28,778 nucleotides of DNA from Ophiocordyceps camponoti-saundersi (nom. inval.). Lineage: Eukaryota; Ascomycota; Sordariomycetes; Hypocreales; Ophiocordycipitaceae. A program made the position numbers and the translations under genes. The notes under the pieces were generated by a model. That model saw nothing but the letters and a program-made list of their open reading frames with translations. It was not told the origin of the DNA and ran no database searches. Location of the stretch: the NCBI GenBank assembly GCA_003339415.1, contig PDHQ01000385.1:1-28778 (forward strand), in the 5' to 3' direction. This document shows, piece after piece, positions 1 through 10,436 of this stretch. Numbering within the stretch: position 1 is the first letter of the stretch; each line of letters starts with the position of its first letter.

Positions 1-207
1 TATATAATTCGTTATAGATAGCTTATAAGGTATAGCTTAACGATTATTCGCTTTCCCTTTATTTTTTTACTTATTCTTTCCCCTTTATCTATTCTATATA
101 TAATAGCTATAATAGCTTTATAATCCTTTATTATTTTCTTTCCTTATTTCTTAATACTCCTTCCTTATTATATATATAACGGTAGGATTAAGATTATTAC
201 GGTAATA

Positions 208-400
208 GTTTAGCGGCGATAGCTAAGATACCTAAGGAAAAAAAAAATTAGCGTTACCCTTACTTAGGGAGCTATAAGGGGCTAATATAGGGTTTATTTA
301 AATAGTCGCTTAACGGCTCTCTTCTCGCGAGGGCTTCTAAGGATTAGGCTATAAAAGTAGTTAAGATAAGATATTTTAATAGTATATATAGGGTAGGATA
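208..400 (+). repeat. Family E repeat, 5' fragment (copy E0)
   Basis: The fragment opens with the same TTTAGCGGCG start seen in other E copies (2637, 3712, 27740, 27900). It keeps the internal 'TCTAAGGATTAGG..ATAAAAG' stretch that in the better copies carries a TATA-like box. Similarity fades near position 400, so this is a truncated copy. RIP-type change is strong. No coding capacity is seen. The boundaries are approximate because alignment was by eye. Confidence 0.5.
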
Positions 401-429
401 TTACTTATATAATTTAGCATTTTTTTTCT

Positions 430-2610
430 ATAATATATATATATTAAAAATAAGAATTATAGTAACTAATAGCAGTAGCGAGGGGTAGGAGGCGCTTAAT
501 AGAAAAGAAATATATTACGTAAAGTAAGATAATAAGTAGAAAGAGAGAGGAAGGATAAAATAAGGTCGATATTATAAGCGTAATAAGACGGATATTATAT
601 TAATAAACTATGCTAAGTTCCGGGCTATTAGCTCGATAGTACGGGTAAGGGGGGCCGTTAGAGAAGATTTAATATTAGGAGGAGATAAGCGGCGAGGCGG
701 ATTCGTTATAAACCCGTAATCTTATTATTTATTATAAAGGTTATCGACGTGCCGCGCGCGATCGTATCTAACGCGATATAGTATATCCTTAATAGTATAA
801 GCGAGGAGATTAGTATATATATCTCCGCTTCCTTTAGTAAAGGGTAAGATAGCGTTATCGATAGCGGTAAGAATAGTAGACGATATAGCCTCTTTAATAT
901 TATACTTCTCGCGGAGCTTTATAAGTATTAGGGCAAAAAGCGAGAGAGGAGAGGTATAGGATATATCCGTCGCGTTATAAGGGGAGGGTAAAAAGGCGTA
1001 AGATATTAAGTCGATTAGGTTACTTAAGTTCGGGGGAGTAGGAGAAAGTTTACGATTTTTAGCTATACCTGCGAGCGTAATAGATAATATATACGTAATA
1101 AGGGAAGATATAAAATAGGATTAGAATATTTATAAATCTTTATATTATAAAGAGCGGAGATAATATAGGGGAGGATTTTTACTTTTTTTTTATCTTAAAA
1201 AAAGAGAAAAGAATTAAAAAACTCGTCGGAAAATATAAAACGCTAAAAAATAGTTAATTATTAGGGTAAGATATTATTAAAAGGGTAATATATAACTTAT
1301 ATATAGGAACGCGGGAAAAGTTTAAATAAACTTCGGATACGTTTTTTTTTATTAAAAAGGGTATAGCTTTATTAAAAAACTCGTATATAAACGGGAGTTA
1401 ATATATAGTTTATTAAAAAGAATAATAGTCTTATACGCGTAATACGTTTAGGGATATTAAGGGGATTAAGATAGTCCTACTCTTTTTACGATTATAAGTT
1501 ATCCTATTAGGGCGTGACGATAAGGGTTTTAAAGCGGCCTTACCGCTTAGTTTAAAAATCTTAAGATAAACCGTTATTTCGAAAAGCGGTTACCTTTAAT
1601 AGAATAATATTAGGATATAAATCGGTATTATAGGTAGGAGAGTATAGGAGATAAAGGATCTAGCTTTATAGTTAAATAATATCGGCAGGCTACTCTTAAA
1701 GTATATTAGGCGTGCCCGGAGTTATAGTAAAGAGGGCGATAGTTATGCTTTAATATAGATAGGTATTACTTTCCGATTCCAGGTAGTATATCCTTAAAGA
1801 GAGCTTTCTTAAGCGCCGAAAGGTTTAGCTAAGAGGTCGGAATATATATCTTAAGGTAAGGTTATAATTTAGGACTAATAATCGAGGCGCTTAAGTATAT
1901 ATTATACGCGTTTAGGGTTAATAGTATCGGAATATTAAAAACAGGTTTATTTAGAAAAATAAAAATAGAAGTATTAAAATATACTTCGTTAATATTATAT
2001 AAGACGAAAGGGGGGGGGAGGGAAGAATTTCGCTAAAGCTACCGTTAATAATATATTTTTTACGATTAGTTATAACTTATAAGAGAGCAGAATTACTACG
2101 CGTTTTTAAGTGCGGACTAACTATTACTTTATTAGCTAGGTTATTATTTAAGGAGGCGATTATTTTATAAAGCGTAAGGAAATAGGTTATATTCGGAGAT
2201 ATAATAGGCTCTTTAGCTTAAAAGAAGCTTATAGTCTTGCAACCTAAACTAAGTTTATCCTCCGCTCGTAATCTTATAAGAGTCGTTTAAGGCCTAGTTA
2301 GCGGGTAGTGTTTTTTTTTCTAGTTATTTTAATATTATTAAGCCCGAAATCGAAGGAGCTTATCTTCGTTAAGCTAATATTTCTAATCTTCTTTACTATT
2401 AGTCTTAATAAGGTAACTAGAAGTAAATTTAAAGTATATATCGACTAGAAATATAATATAGCGTCCGTAACTAGACTATTATTTTCTTTATTAGGTTTAG
2501 GTATATATATATTAAGTCTTATTAGTAAGATATAGCGATTAGAAAATAGTTTAAGTATAAGAAGATTAGGCCGACTATATTGCTAACGTAAACGAAGATA
2601 CGGCGTTATA
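430..2610 (-). pseudogene. Long RIP-degraded coding frame, function unknown
   Basis: On the minus strand one reading frame runs without an indel from about 2610 down to about 430 (roughly 700 codons), broken only by TAA/TAG, as expected if CAA/CAG glutamine codons were converted. The best part is about 610-1200, where only about five stops fall in about 195 codons; 1560-2040 is also fairly open. The stretches 1200-1560 and 2040-2610 have more stops and are weaker. No ATG start remains (ATG becomes ATA when TpG is lost), so the true start cannot be fixed. The product has hydrophobic and basic patches but no family motif I recognise. It abuts E1, which lies on the opposite strand. It could be a subtelomeric gene or a transposon ORF; the frame is fairly well supported and the function is not. 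Confidence 0.5.
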
Positions 2611-2636
2611 TTATTAAGATATTTTATATATAGAGA

Positions 2637-3245
2637 GTTTAGCGGCGGTAGCAGATATACTAAAGAAAAAAACTACGCGTTAGCCTTAGCTTAGGAGCTA
2701 ATAGGAGCTTATAAGTTTCTAATTAAATGCTTTTATTAAATATTTCTTCTCTTAAGAGCTTCCGAGGATTAGAAGAAGAAAGGTAATTAAGATAGGATAT
2801 AAGCTATTACGAGGTATATAGTATAGTTAGTTTCCCTCGAGTAAGGAAGGAATTAAGCAAGAATTAACCTTAACCTTATCTTCGTAGATATCTTAAAGTT
2901 ATAATATATAAGTCAAGTCTTAGAGAGGACTTAGGGTAAAAACTTTAATAAATAGAATTATAACTTCTTTTAAACTTTAGACCTTTTATAATAAGTTACT
3001 AATTTAAGTAGTTATTTTAAGATATTAAAGGTTTAATTAAGTAGTTCCCTTCTTCCTTCCTCTTATTTCTCTTATCTTTATATATAAAACTAAGTTATTA
3101 TCGTTTTCCTAATAGATAATTACCGTCTAGCTTACCGCCTTATAGCGAGAGATCCCCTTATATTAGTTAAAGATATAGGTTACCTAGGAAGTTACGCCTA
3201 GTAGGTATCTGCTACGCTTACTTAGAGTATCTTATAACTCTATTA
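2637..3245 (+). repeat. Family E leader/LTR-like repeat (copy E1)
   Basis: This is a nearly full-length copy of about 610 bp. It shares with copies at 16001 and 27900 the start AGCGGCGGTA, the block 'TTTCCCTCGAG..AGGAAG', 'GTCTTAGAGAGGACTTA', 'GAGATCCCC..TTATATTAGTTAAAGA' and the end 'CTACGCTTACTTAG'. It is strongly RIP-mutated, and its TATA-like box is degraded. The lack of coding frame and the size suit a solo LTR or a promoter-leader of a transposon; this is inference. It lies head-on to the degraded gene at 430-2610, and its right end is about 280 bp from the telomeric block. Confidence 0.65.
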
Positions 3246-3523
3246 TACTCTTTCCTTTTATAGTAATATATAGTATTAATCTATAAATAGTATTATATTA
3301 CGCTAAATATATTATAAAAGCTAGTATTATAATTATTAAATTATTTATATATTTTTTATATATATATCTTACTATTAAAAATATAAAAGAAAAATAAGTA
3401 ATAACTTAATATATTTATTTATTTTCTTTTTAAAAAAGAGACTAAGTAACTAAACTAATAATCCTTATTTTTCTATATGCTAAAAGATAGTATTTAGAAC
3501 CCGGAAATTAATATATATAATAT
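3246..3523. other. AT-rich spacer, no gene seen
   Basis: Very AT-rich DNA between copy E1 and the telomeric block. No open frame, repeat match to the rest of the window or structured element was seen. Confidence 0.6.
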
Positions 3524-3650
3524 CTAACCCTAACCCTAGCCCTAACCCTAACCCTAACCGCCTTCGGCGCCCTCCCGGGGGGTGCCTGCGGCAGGCCTAA
3601 CCCTAACCCTAACCTGCCTCCGGCGGCCCTCCCGGGGGGCGCCTACGGCG
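3524..3650 (+). repeat. Interstitial telomeric repeats with GC-rich hairpin modules
   Basis: Six CCCTAA-type units at 3524-3559 (one reads CCCTAG), then a 37-nt GC-rich module (3560-3596), three more units (3597-3614), then a second GC-rich module (3615-3650). Each module has the plan hairpin, CCCTCCC followed by a run of six G, hairpin. The hairpins are CGCC/GGCG-type stems with three-base loops at 3559-3569, 3583-3593, 3615-3625 and 3640-3650. The 13-base CCCTCCC-G6 core is identical at 3570-3582 and 3627-3639, 57 bp apart. CCCTAA is the fungal telomere repeat read on the C-rich strand; this orientation would put an end to the left, but 3.5 kb of DNA lies there, so the block is interstitial. 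Confidence 0.9.
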
Positions 3651-3711
3651 AGTAATAGAGCCGTTAGCGGTATTCGTTAAGCTTTTAAGATTATATACGA
3701 GTAAAATCGTA

Positions 3712-4085
3712 CTTTAGCGGCGGTAATAGTTAAGCCGAAAGAAAATAAACGCGAAGCTAGGATAAAATACTATTAAGGACTTATCCTAAGTAGGATTAAA
3801 TAGTTCTTAAAACCTTTCCTTCCTCCCGAGAGCTTCTAAGGATAAGAACTATAAAAGGCGCTTAAGACGAGGGAGCGGTTATAACTAAGTATATAATATA
3901 GTTTAGTTTCCCTCGAGAGAGGAAAAACTAAGTAAGAATTAGCTATTAAACTTATCTTTACGGCTATCTTAAAAGTTATATATAGTAAGTAAAGTCTTAA
4001 AAAGGACTTATAGTAAAAACTCTATTAAACGGAATTATAATTTTATTTTAAACCTTATACTTTTATACTATATATTACTAATTAT
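3712..4085 (+). repeat. Family E repeat, 3'-truncated (copy E2)
   Basis: Starts TTTAGCGGCGGTA and keeps the TATA-like CTATAAAAGG at 3849-3858, the 'TTTCCCTCGAGAGAGG' block and the 'AAAAACTCTATTAAACGGAA' block, then loses similarity near 4085. It begins about 60 bp after the telomeric block and is followed by family A (copy A1), the same order as at 16001-18600. Confidence 0.65.
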
Positions 4086-4199
4086 ATTAAAGCTATTAAC
4101 TAAGATACGATATTTTAATATTTATTAGTATTAGTTACGATATAATATTTAAGCAAATTATATAGAGATCGCTTAGATATAAATTTCCGCGAAGGTTAG

Positions 4200-5720
4200 A
4201 GATTATTTTATAAAACCTTTTTAAGGATAATTATTTAAGAAGTTCTAAAACGAACTTAGATTTAAGATAAATTTACCTAATATGCTAGTTATTTATATAG
4301 TTCCCCTCTATTATTATAAAGTTTACTTTATCTACTATTTTATATTATTATTATTATAGTTACTATCTCTCGTATTTACTACCTGATATTATTTTTTTTA
4401 TATAAAGGATTAGTTTATTTCCCTACTAACGTCTCTTCTCCGCGTTTACTTAGGCTTGCTAAGCCCGAGTTAGGGGATATAAGTACGGTATTAAAGCTAG
4501 CTAGCGCGTAGCGTACTCTAGATATTATAATAATAGGAGAACTATTTGCCCGTCTCTATTTTAAATATTTATAGTATCTTTAAGTTTAATAATCTCACGG
4601 TCCTCTATAATTTTATCGTTATTAGCGATTATAAACCCCCCTAACCCCGTCGACCTAGCCGTTTCGATTAGACGTTATAATAAGTAATAATAACCTTATC
4701 TAGCCTAAACGTATAAGCTATAAGCACTATGCTAGAAACTAGGCAACGAAATATATAACTTAAAGGGATAGGCGCGTATACGTAGATAAGAGTATTTTTC
4801 GCATAGAGTCGCGTTCTCGGCACTACGGCTTTAAACTAGAAGCGAGCGAAAATATCCGTTATCTCTTAAAACTTAATTTACTATAAGTTACGGTATAGCT
4901 ATAATTTTAGCTTAAAATATTACGCTAACCGCGGGTATAGTAAGCGTATAACGCTCTATATCTTAAAAAGGTATTTTATATTATTTCTAAGTATTAGGAA
5001 TACGGGGAATCTAAGGTAGAGACTTACGTTAATAGATAAGGTTATTATTATAGCTAATATCTAAGGATAAGCTATCGGAACCTTAATAAGGCGATATCTT
5101 CCGTATATACCTAGGTCTTAAGGATCTATAATATCTATCTCGGAAAAGGAAGAAGTAAAGGAATAACTAGAAAACTGCCTGCGAAAGAAGAAAAAGAGGA
5201 TAAAGGAAGAAGAAGGAAAAAGAGAAAGAGAGGAAAAAAAGAGGGTATTTTATACCCTCCCCAGATAACTTATCTAGCGTGACTAATTTAAAAGGTGTAA
5301 TAGATATATACCTATAGTCTTTTCCTACGATTTTCTCTTAAAAGTTTTAATCTTTTTTTTTTCTGCCGGTTTTTAAAGATAATATTTAGGCTATTAAGAT
5401 ACTTCTAAATAAGCTTATAAGCCTAAGGGGGGTATATTACGCATACGTGTATAAGAAAATACCTCCTTTATACTATAAAAATAGGTATTAGCCTTATAAA
5501 TAAGGGCTAAAAACCTAAAGAAGGAAATAGTCGCTATAAAATAGTTAAAGGCAGATATCGGACGGGTAAGACTAAGGCGTTATTATACGTATTTCCTAAT
5601 TATAAAAAAGGATACAGGTTCCGACTACGTTTTTAGATAAGACTTAAGATATTATATCGTTTCTAAATACCTCGACTCGTATCCTTATAATAGTTATAAG
5701 CTTAGTCTACTCTATCTAAT
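4200..5720 (+). repeat. Family A repeat with degraded coding frame (copy A1)
   Basis: One of three diverged copies of a repeat of about 1.4-1.9 kb (others at 5780-7135 and 16690-18600). Translated with TAA/TAG read as former Gln, the copies agree at protein level: a segment beginning SLNV near 4700, a YYYSQYL-type segment near 5050-5100, a Lys/Arg/Glu-rich stretch near 5150-5250, a 'YPPQ..YL' segment near 5250-5275, and a C-terminal part near 5430-5700 (GILRIRVQENTSF, later FRQDLRYYIVSKYL). The last section has only about six stops in about 95 codons. Small indels shift the frame between blocks. I do not recognise the protein; the charged, coiled-coil-like middle would fit a Gag-like or DNA-binding transposon protein, but that is a guess. 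It follows copy E2 closely. Confidence 0.55.
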
Positions 5721-5779
5721 CTAAGTTATACTTAAAAATCTTAGCTAGGAAAAACGTTTATTTTTTTTTTTTTTCCTTT

Positions 5780-7135
5780 TATTTTTAATATATTTACGTA
5801 GGCGTTATTCTTCTATATTCACTACTTATAAACATTTCTACTATCTAAAAGTTTAGATACCTCCTCTTAACTAATAGGTCTTCTTTACTATAACCTAAGC
5901 TTACTAAGTAGGAGTTAGGTAGTAGGGGTATAGTATGCCGGCAGGCTAATATACAGCGTATTTAAGGTATAAACCCGATAAAAGACTATCTTACTTATTT
6001 TTAGCCTCCGGAGTATCCTCTATCTCGATTACTTCTCTATCCTTAATAATATTATTATCGTCGGGAATAGTAATAGCTAGTTAACTTATCGAACTAACCG
6101 CTTACGCGGCACGCTAAAAAGAGTAATATTATCCTTATCTAGCCTAAACGTAATTAGCGTAAGCGCTATGCTAAAAGCTAGGGAGAGAGGCGTAACGCTA
6201 AAAAAGGTAAGCCCCGGTATATAGGCAATAGCATTTAAGGTAAGGCGGTAAGTTCCGCGTGCCACAACTTTAAATAATAATCGCCCTAAAATATCTAAGA
6301 TTACGTAAAATTTTAAAGTAAACGTCCCTAGCTAATATAGTAATCTTAGCCCTAAAAATAATATCGATAGTAGGCTTTAAGAGTACCTAGCGCTTAGAAT
6401 CCTATAAGGGAAAAATATATTATTTTATAATATAAGAAATCCGCAGGCGAATACCTATGTTTACGCTTAATATAGTTATAAATAATATTATTAACGGGTT
6501 TATAGTTAGAAGCTTAAGGAGGCGATACCTCCCTTAGATATTACGATCGCGGGCAGATAGAAGACTTAAGTTACTTATAAGATCTATAATCTTTTCTAAA
6601 GAAAGCTATATAAAATAAAAAAATAACCGTAGGAGAAAAAGAAGATAAGGATAAAAGAGGAAGAAAAGAGAAGAGAGAGAAAAGAAGAGAGAGGAGCTTT
6701 CTATACCCGCCCTAGATAACTTATCTAGCCTAACTAATTTAGAGGTGTAAAAGATATATACCTATAGTCTTTTCCTATGTTTTTTTCTCTTAAGGGTTTA
6801 GATAATTTATTTTTACGATTTTTAAAAATAATTTTTAAGCTTATTAGATACGTTTAAATAAGCTTATAAGCTAGGGGGTATATTACGTATATATATATAA
6901 GAAAATACCTCCCTTATATATACCTAGAAAGTAAGTATTAGTATTATTAATAAGGGCTAAAAACTAAAAAAGGAAACGGTTATTATAGAATAGTTATAGG
7001 TATATATCTAAGTAGGGGGATTAGGGCGTTATATTCCGTACTCGCTACTTTAAAAAAGGATATAGGTCCTAACTATATTTTTAGATAAGACTTAAGATAT
7101 TATATCGTTTCTATATACTTCTACTCGTATTCTCG
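5780..7135 (+). repeat. Family A repeat with degraded coding frame (copy A2)
   Basis: Second copy, in tandem with A1 and in the same orientation. The frame from about 6135 to 6720 reads SLNVISVSAMLKARE, later EYLALRIL, NILFYNIRNPQANTYVYA, KLKEAIPPLDITIAGR, then a Lys/Glu-rich tail, with about 14 TAA/TAG in about 185 codons. Matching blocks occur in A1 and A3. The last 300 bp repeat the 'GGGGGTATATTACGTATA' and 'TTTTTAGATAAGACTTAAGA' blocks of the family. The right end runs into the copia 5' repeat near 7135-7140; the exact junction is unclear because both sides share short AT-rich words. Unlike A1 and A3 it has no E copy directly in front. Function unknown. Confidence 0.55.
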
Positions 7136-7139
7136 TAAT

Positions 7140-7752
7140 ATAATATACCTATATTAGTAAGATATATAGCGGTACGTACCCCTTTATAAACCTACTTCGT
7201 TTATTAGTAATAGCTAGTATATACCGTAGTACTCCACTTTTAATAATATTTTATAAAAATATAACTATTATTAGTCTTTACTATATCGTAAGGGCGAAAA
7301 GTTAGATATAAAAGACCGGGCGTAGGAAGCTATAGGAGGCAGAGATAAATAAAGTAACGATATTCTCTTCCTCGTAAAGAACGGTAGGTTATATAATAAC
7401 CTAGCTGGAAAAGATATAAAAGGCCTTCTCCTTTCCTAAACCCTCCCCTCTTATCTTCTTCCCTTCTTCTCTTCGCCTCTCCTTCTCTTCCTCTTCTCTT
7501 TTAGTAAGGTAGGCAGCGGCGACGACAACGACGACGACCGAGGTACGTTATAATAATATCTACGATAGCCGCGGCGGCGACCTTAATTAACGACCCTGCT
7601 AACTTAGTTATCTTATACAGTCGTTTTTTTTTTTTTTTCGGATAATCCTTTACGTGTCGCTTAAGAAGCGTTATACCCTTTATTTATAGATACCTTCCTT
7701 AAAAAGTTAGTAGGAATAGAAGGAGATAAGAATATCCGGTGCTAAGGAAAAA
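7140..7752 (+). repeat. Copia 5' LTR-like repeat
   Basis: Matches 10640-11152 closely from about 7230 onwards, including a perfectly shared 35-base block (7290-7324 and 10688-10722). It contains TATAAAAG-type boxes (near 7306 and 7411), a pyrimidine-rich tract at about 7418-7502, and a short ACG/GAC run at 7516-7540. The first about 90 bp differ from the 3' copy, so its start is uncertain and part may be deleted. The match continues to about 7752, slightly beyond where an LTR end and primer-binding site would be expected. Confidence 0.75.
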
Positions 7753-7779
7753 AAAGAAAGCCCTCTTAAGAGGGTTATA

Positions 7780-10420
7780 AAGGCACTCGATCTACCCTAT
7801 AAATATAATATTAGCTAGCTGCACGCCTAGGGCTATACGGTATACGTAACGAAGCCGAAGGAAAAGATCGTAAGATTAAAGAAGATAGCTCCCCGCGCTT
7901 AGAAGGGTTATCTCGTCGGTATTAAAGGTCTGCATAGCTATATCTTTAAGATATAGCTTCCTAAATAAGAGACCGTTATTCGGGCACGAGATATACGCTT
8001 TATTAATTATGCCGGGGCCCCTACTATTAAAGAAGACCTATTAGTCGAATTTAGGGCTTATTTAGAAGAAAAAAAGGTTAAAGTTGTCGATTTTAAGCCG
8101 ATTTCTCTTCCCTTTAAAGAGAAGGGGCAGGAACAACGTTCCCGTAGCTAGAATAGCGGTATTAGCATTTCACAGCCCTCTTCTATACTAAATAATAAGT
8201 AATAACCGAAGAAATATCTAACTACTATAGCCGGATTATTAAATTTATCGCGCGTTAAAGAGGAATTTATAGGGCTATTAAAAAAGCGATTTAAAACGCC
8301 CGAGAGAGACCCTTCGCATTTTCCCTCACTAAACGCCACGCCTAATCGAGGCAACGAGGCACCGCGCCCGATTTCTAAAGAAAATACCTAAAAGTCTCCT
8401 ATTAATTAAAGAAGCTAAAGAGGCATAATTACTACCTATATCTATAAGCCTTCCTAGCTCTTAGATCGATTATAATAATCGTAATAATCCTAATAAATTA
8501 GCTAATACCTTATAGCTTTAATAAACCGATCTAATGCCCTACGAATAACCCTCTTAATATATACGCGAGGTATCGATACTTTCTTCTACCTTAACTAATA
8601 TATAACGCTATAAGCGCTATTTATCCGAAGAGATTTAGGGCACTAAACTTACGAGAAAATTAAAGAGGCTTATATAGGCCGATCTAGCTACTAAAGGTAT
8701 CGTTAAGATAGCTACGCTGCACGTTACCTTCGCCGATAAAGACGAATATATTAGTAAGGCGCTTATAATAATTCTTTTAGCCTTAGCTGCGGAAACCTTT
8801 ATAAGCTATGCCCCTAGTAATTATCGTGCCGCGAAAAAACTCCCCGATTTCGATAAATAATAGGTGCCCGCGATAAATAAAGAACTTAATAAACTATACT
8901 AAAAGGGCGCTTAGGAGCTTGTGCCGAAGCCTCATAATATAAAGACCTTTCCTAAGCGTTAGGTATATATAGAGAAGCCTATTAAAGGCGCAAATCCGAT
9001 AGCGAAAGCCCGCTAGGTTATCCGCGGAGATCGTAATCTTATAGATCGGCTAGTTAAAGACCTCTATACTATAGTAACGTATTAATCGTCCGTTTATATC
9101 TTCCTTACGCTTATCGCTATATAAGACTTTAAATAGGCTAAGTTCGACGTCGTAAATACCTTTATTAACGCTAAACTTAATAAAGATATCTTCGTTAAAT
9201 AGCCTCACGGCTTTAAGGATAAATTAGGCCGCGTTTACCGCCTAAAGAGGGCCCTTTATAGCTATCGAGCCTCGCCGCGCTAGTAGTTCGAGCGTGCAGC
9301 TAAAAATCTAGCTAGTCGCGGATTTAAACGACTCGACTCCGAGTTACGCCTCTATCGCCACGCTAATAGTAGCCTCCTCGTTCTTTATATTAACGATATC
9401 CTCCTTATAGCACCGATATAAGCATAGATTAATAATAAGGCTATAATTCTCGATAAATTATACGAGGTTAAATACCTTAGAGAGCCTTAGGAATTCCTTA
9501 GCCTTAAGTTCGATCGCGATCGTTAGGCCCGTACTATTCGAGTATATTAGACCTTCTTTACTTATAAGATTCTTAAGCTATTCGATGCCGATAATTTAAA
9601 GCCTACGAAGACGCCGTAGCTAATAAAGTATATAATTCCTTATAACTAGAAAGAGGCCGAGATTGCGATAAAGGCCACGATATAGTAGAAACGAACGGGC
9701 AGCCTTAATTAGCTAGCCCTAAGCATAAGGCCCGATATTACGTATAGCGTAAAGAAGCTATTAAAAGTAAATTCCTATATAACTTACGCCTATCTAGCTG
9801 CGATAAAGCACCTTTTCCGCTATTTACGCGGCACGCCGTCTCTTAGTATTACGCTTAGAGGAGCGGCCTATAGTAAGGACCTTTAGCTACGCGTCTATTC
9901 CAACGTATCGTTCGCGGATAATTAGGTAACCCGCGCCTTAATAGCCGGGTTTGTTATCTTCCTCGCTAGTAGCCCTATCGCGTAGCGCTTAAAGCGTTAG
10001 ACTATCGTTATAATAAGTAGTATAGAGGCCGAATTTATAGCCCTTACGCCCGCTAAGCTTATAACGATCTAGCTCTCTAATATTATTCGAAATACCGGCT
10101 ACGAATAAAAGAAGCCTCTTATAATATTTACTAATAGTTAGAACGCGAGGTTAGCCGTAATTAACCTACTTAATAAGGCACGCACGAGGCATATTAACCT
10201 ATAATATAAATAAATTATCTAAAAGCATTAGATAAGCTTCTTTAATTTATAGTAAATAAGCACGGAAGATATAATCGCAGACGGCCTAACGAAGGGTCTA
10301 TAAGCGAATAAGTATTAGCAGTTCGTACGCTAGCTAAATTTAGCTATACTAAGGAATAGGGGCGGCTCTAGTAGCCTAAATACTAAGAAATAATATTACG
10401 ATAGTTATTCTTTAGCCTAC
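7780..10420 (+). pseudogene. pol: Copia pol remnant (integrase C-term, RT, RNase H)
   Basis: At 7780-8010 (frame 1) the integrase tail is readable: YGYTVYVTKPKEK, KGYLVGIKG, ARDIRF. From 9002 (frame 2) the RT reads KAR(stop)VIRGDR, AKFDVVNTFINAKLN, KQPHGFKDKLGRVYRLKRAL, SPR and LYINDILL; this last is the YVDD motif with its first Asp changed to Asn (9392-9394). RNase H at about 9716-10330 keeps SIRPDITYSV, RYLRGTPSLSI, YSNVSFAD, SSIEAEFIAL, RTRHINL and EDIIADGLTKGL. These are diagnostic of Ty1/copia polyproteins in filamentous fungi. The linker (8010-9000) is low in motifs and carries a frame change. In-frame TAA/TAG sit mostly where Gln or Trp is expected, as RIP would cause. It ends just before the polypurine-like AAGGGCGGTG. 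No functional enzyme can be made. Confidence 0.92.
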
Positions 10421-10422
10421 CC

Positions 10423-10436
10423 GGCCTTAAGGGCGG
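10423..10436 (+). other. Probable polypurine tract remnant of copia element
   Basis: A TTAAGGGCGGTG stretch lies immediately upstream of the TGTTA that opens the 3' LTR. This is the usual position of the plus-strand primer in copia elements. The interrupting C suggests decay. Inference by position. Confidence 0.5.

Noticed and set aside
3524..3559. True chromosome terminus at the CCCTAA block
   Set aside because: More than 3.5 kb of repeat DNA lies on the side where the end would be, so the block is internal in this sequence.
8148..8354. 68-codon open frame on the minus strand
   Set aside because: It lies opposite the copia pol linker, whose plus-strand frame reads continuously from the integrase tail; no motif and no support as a gene.
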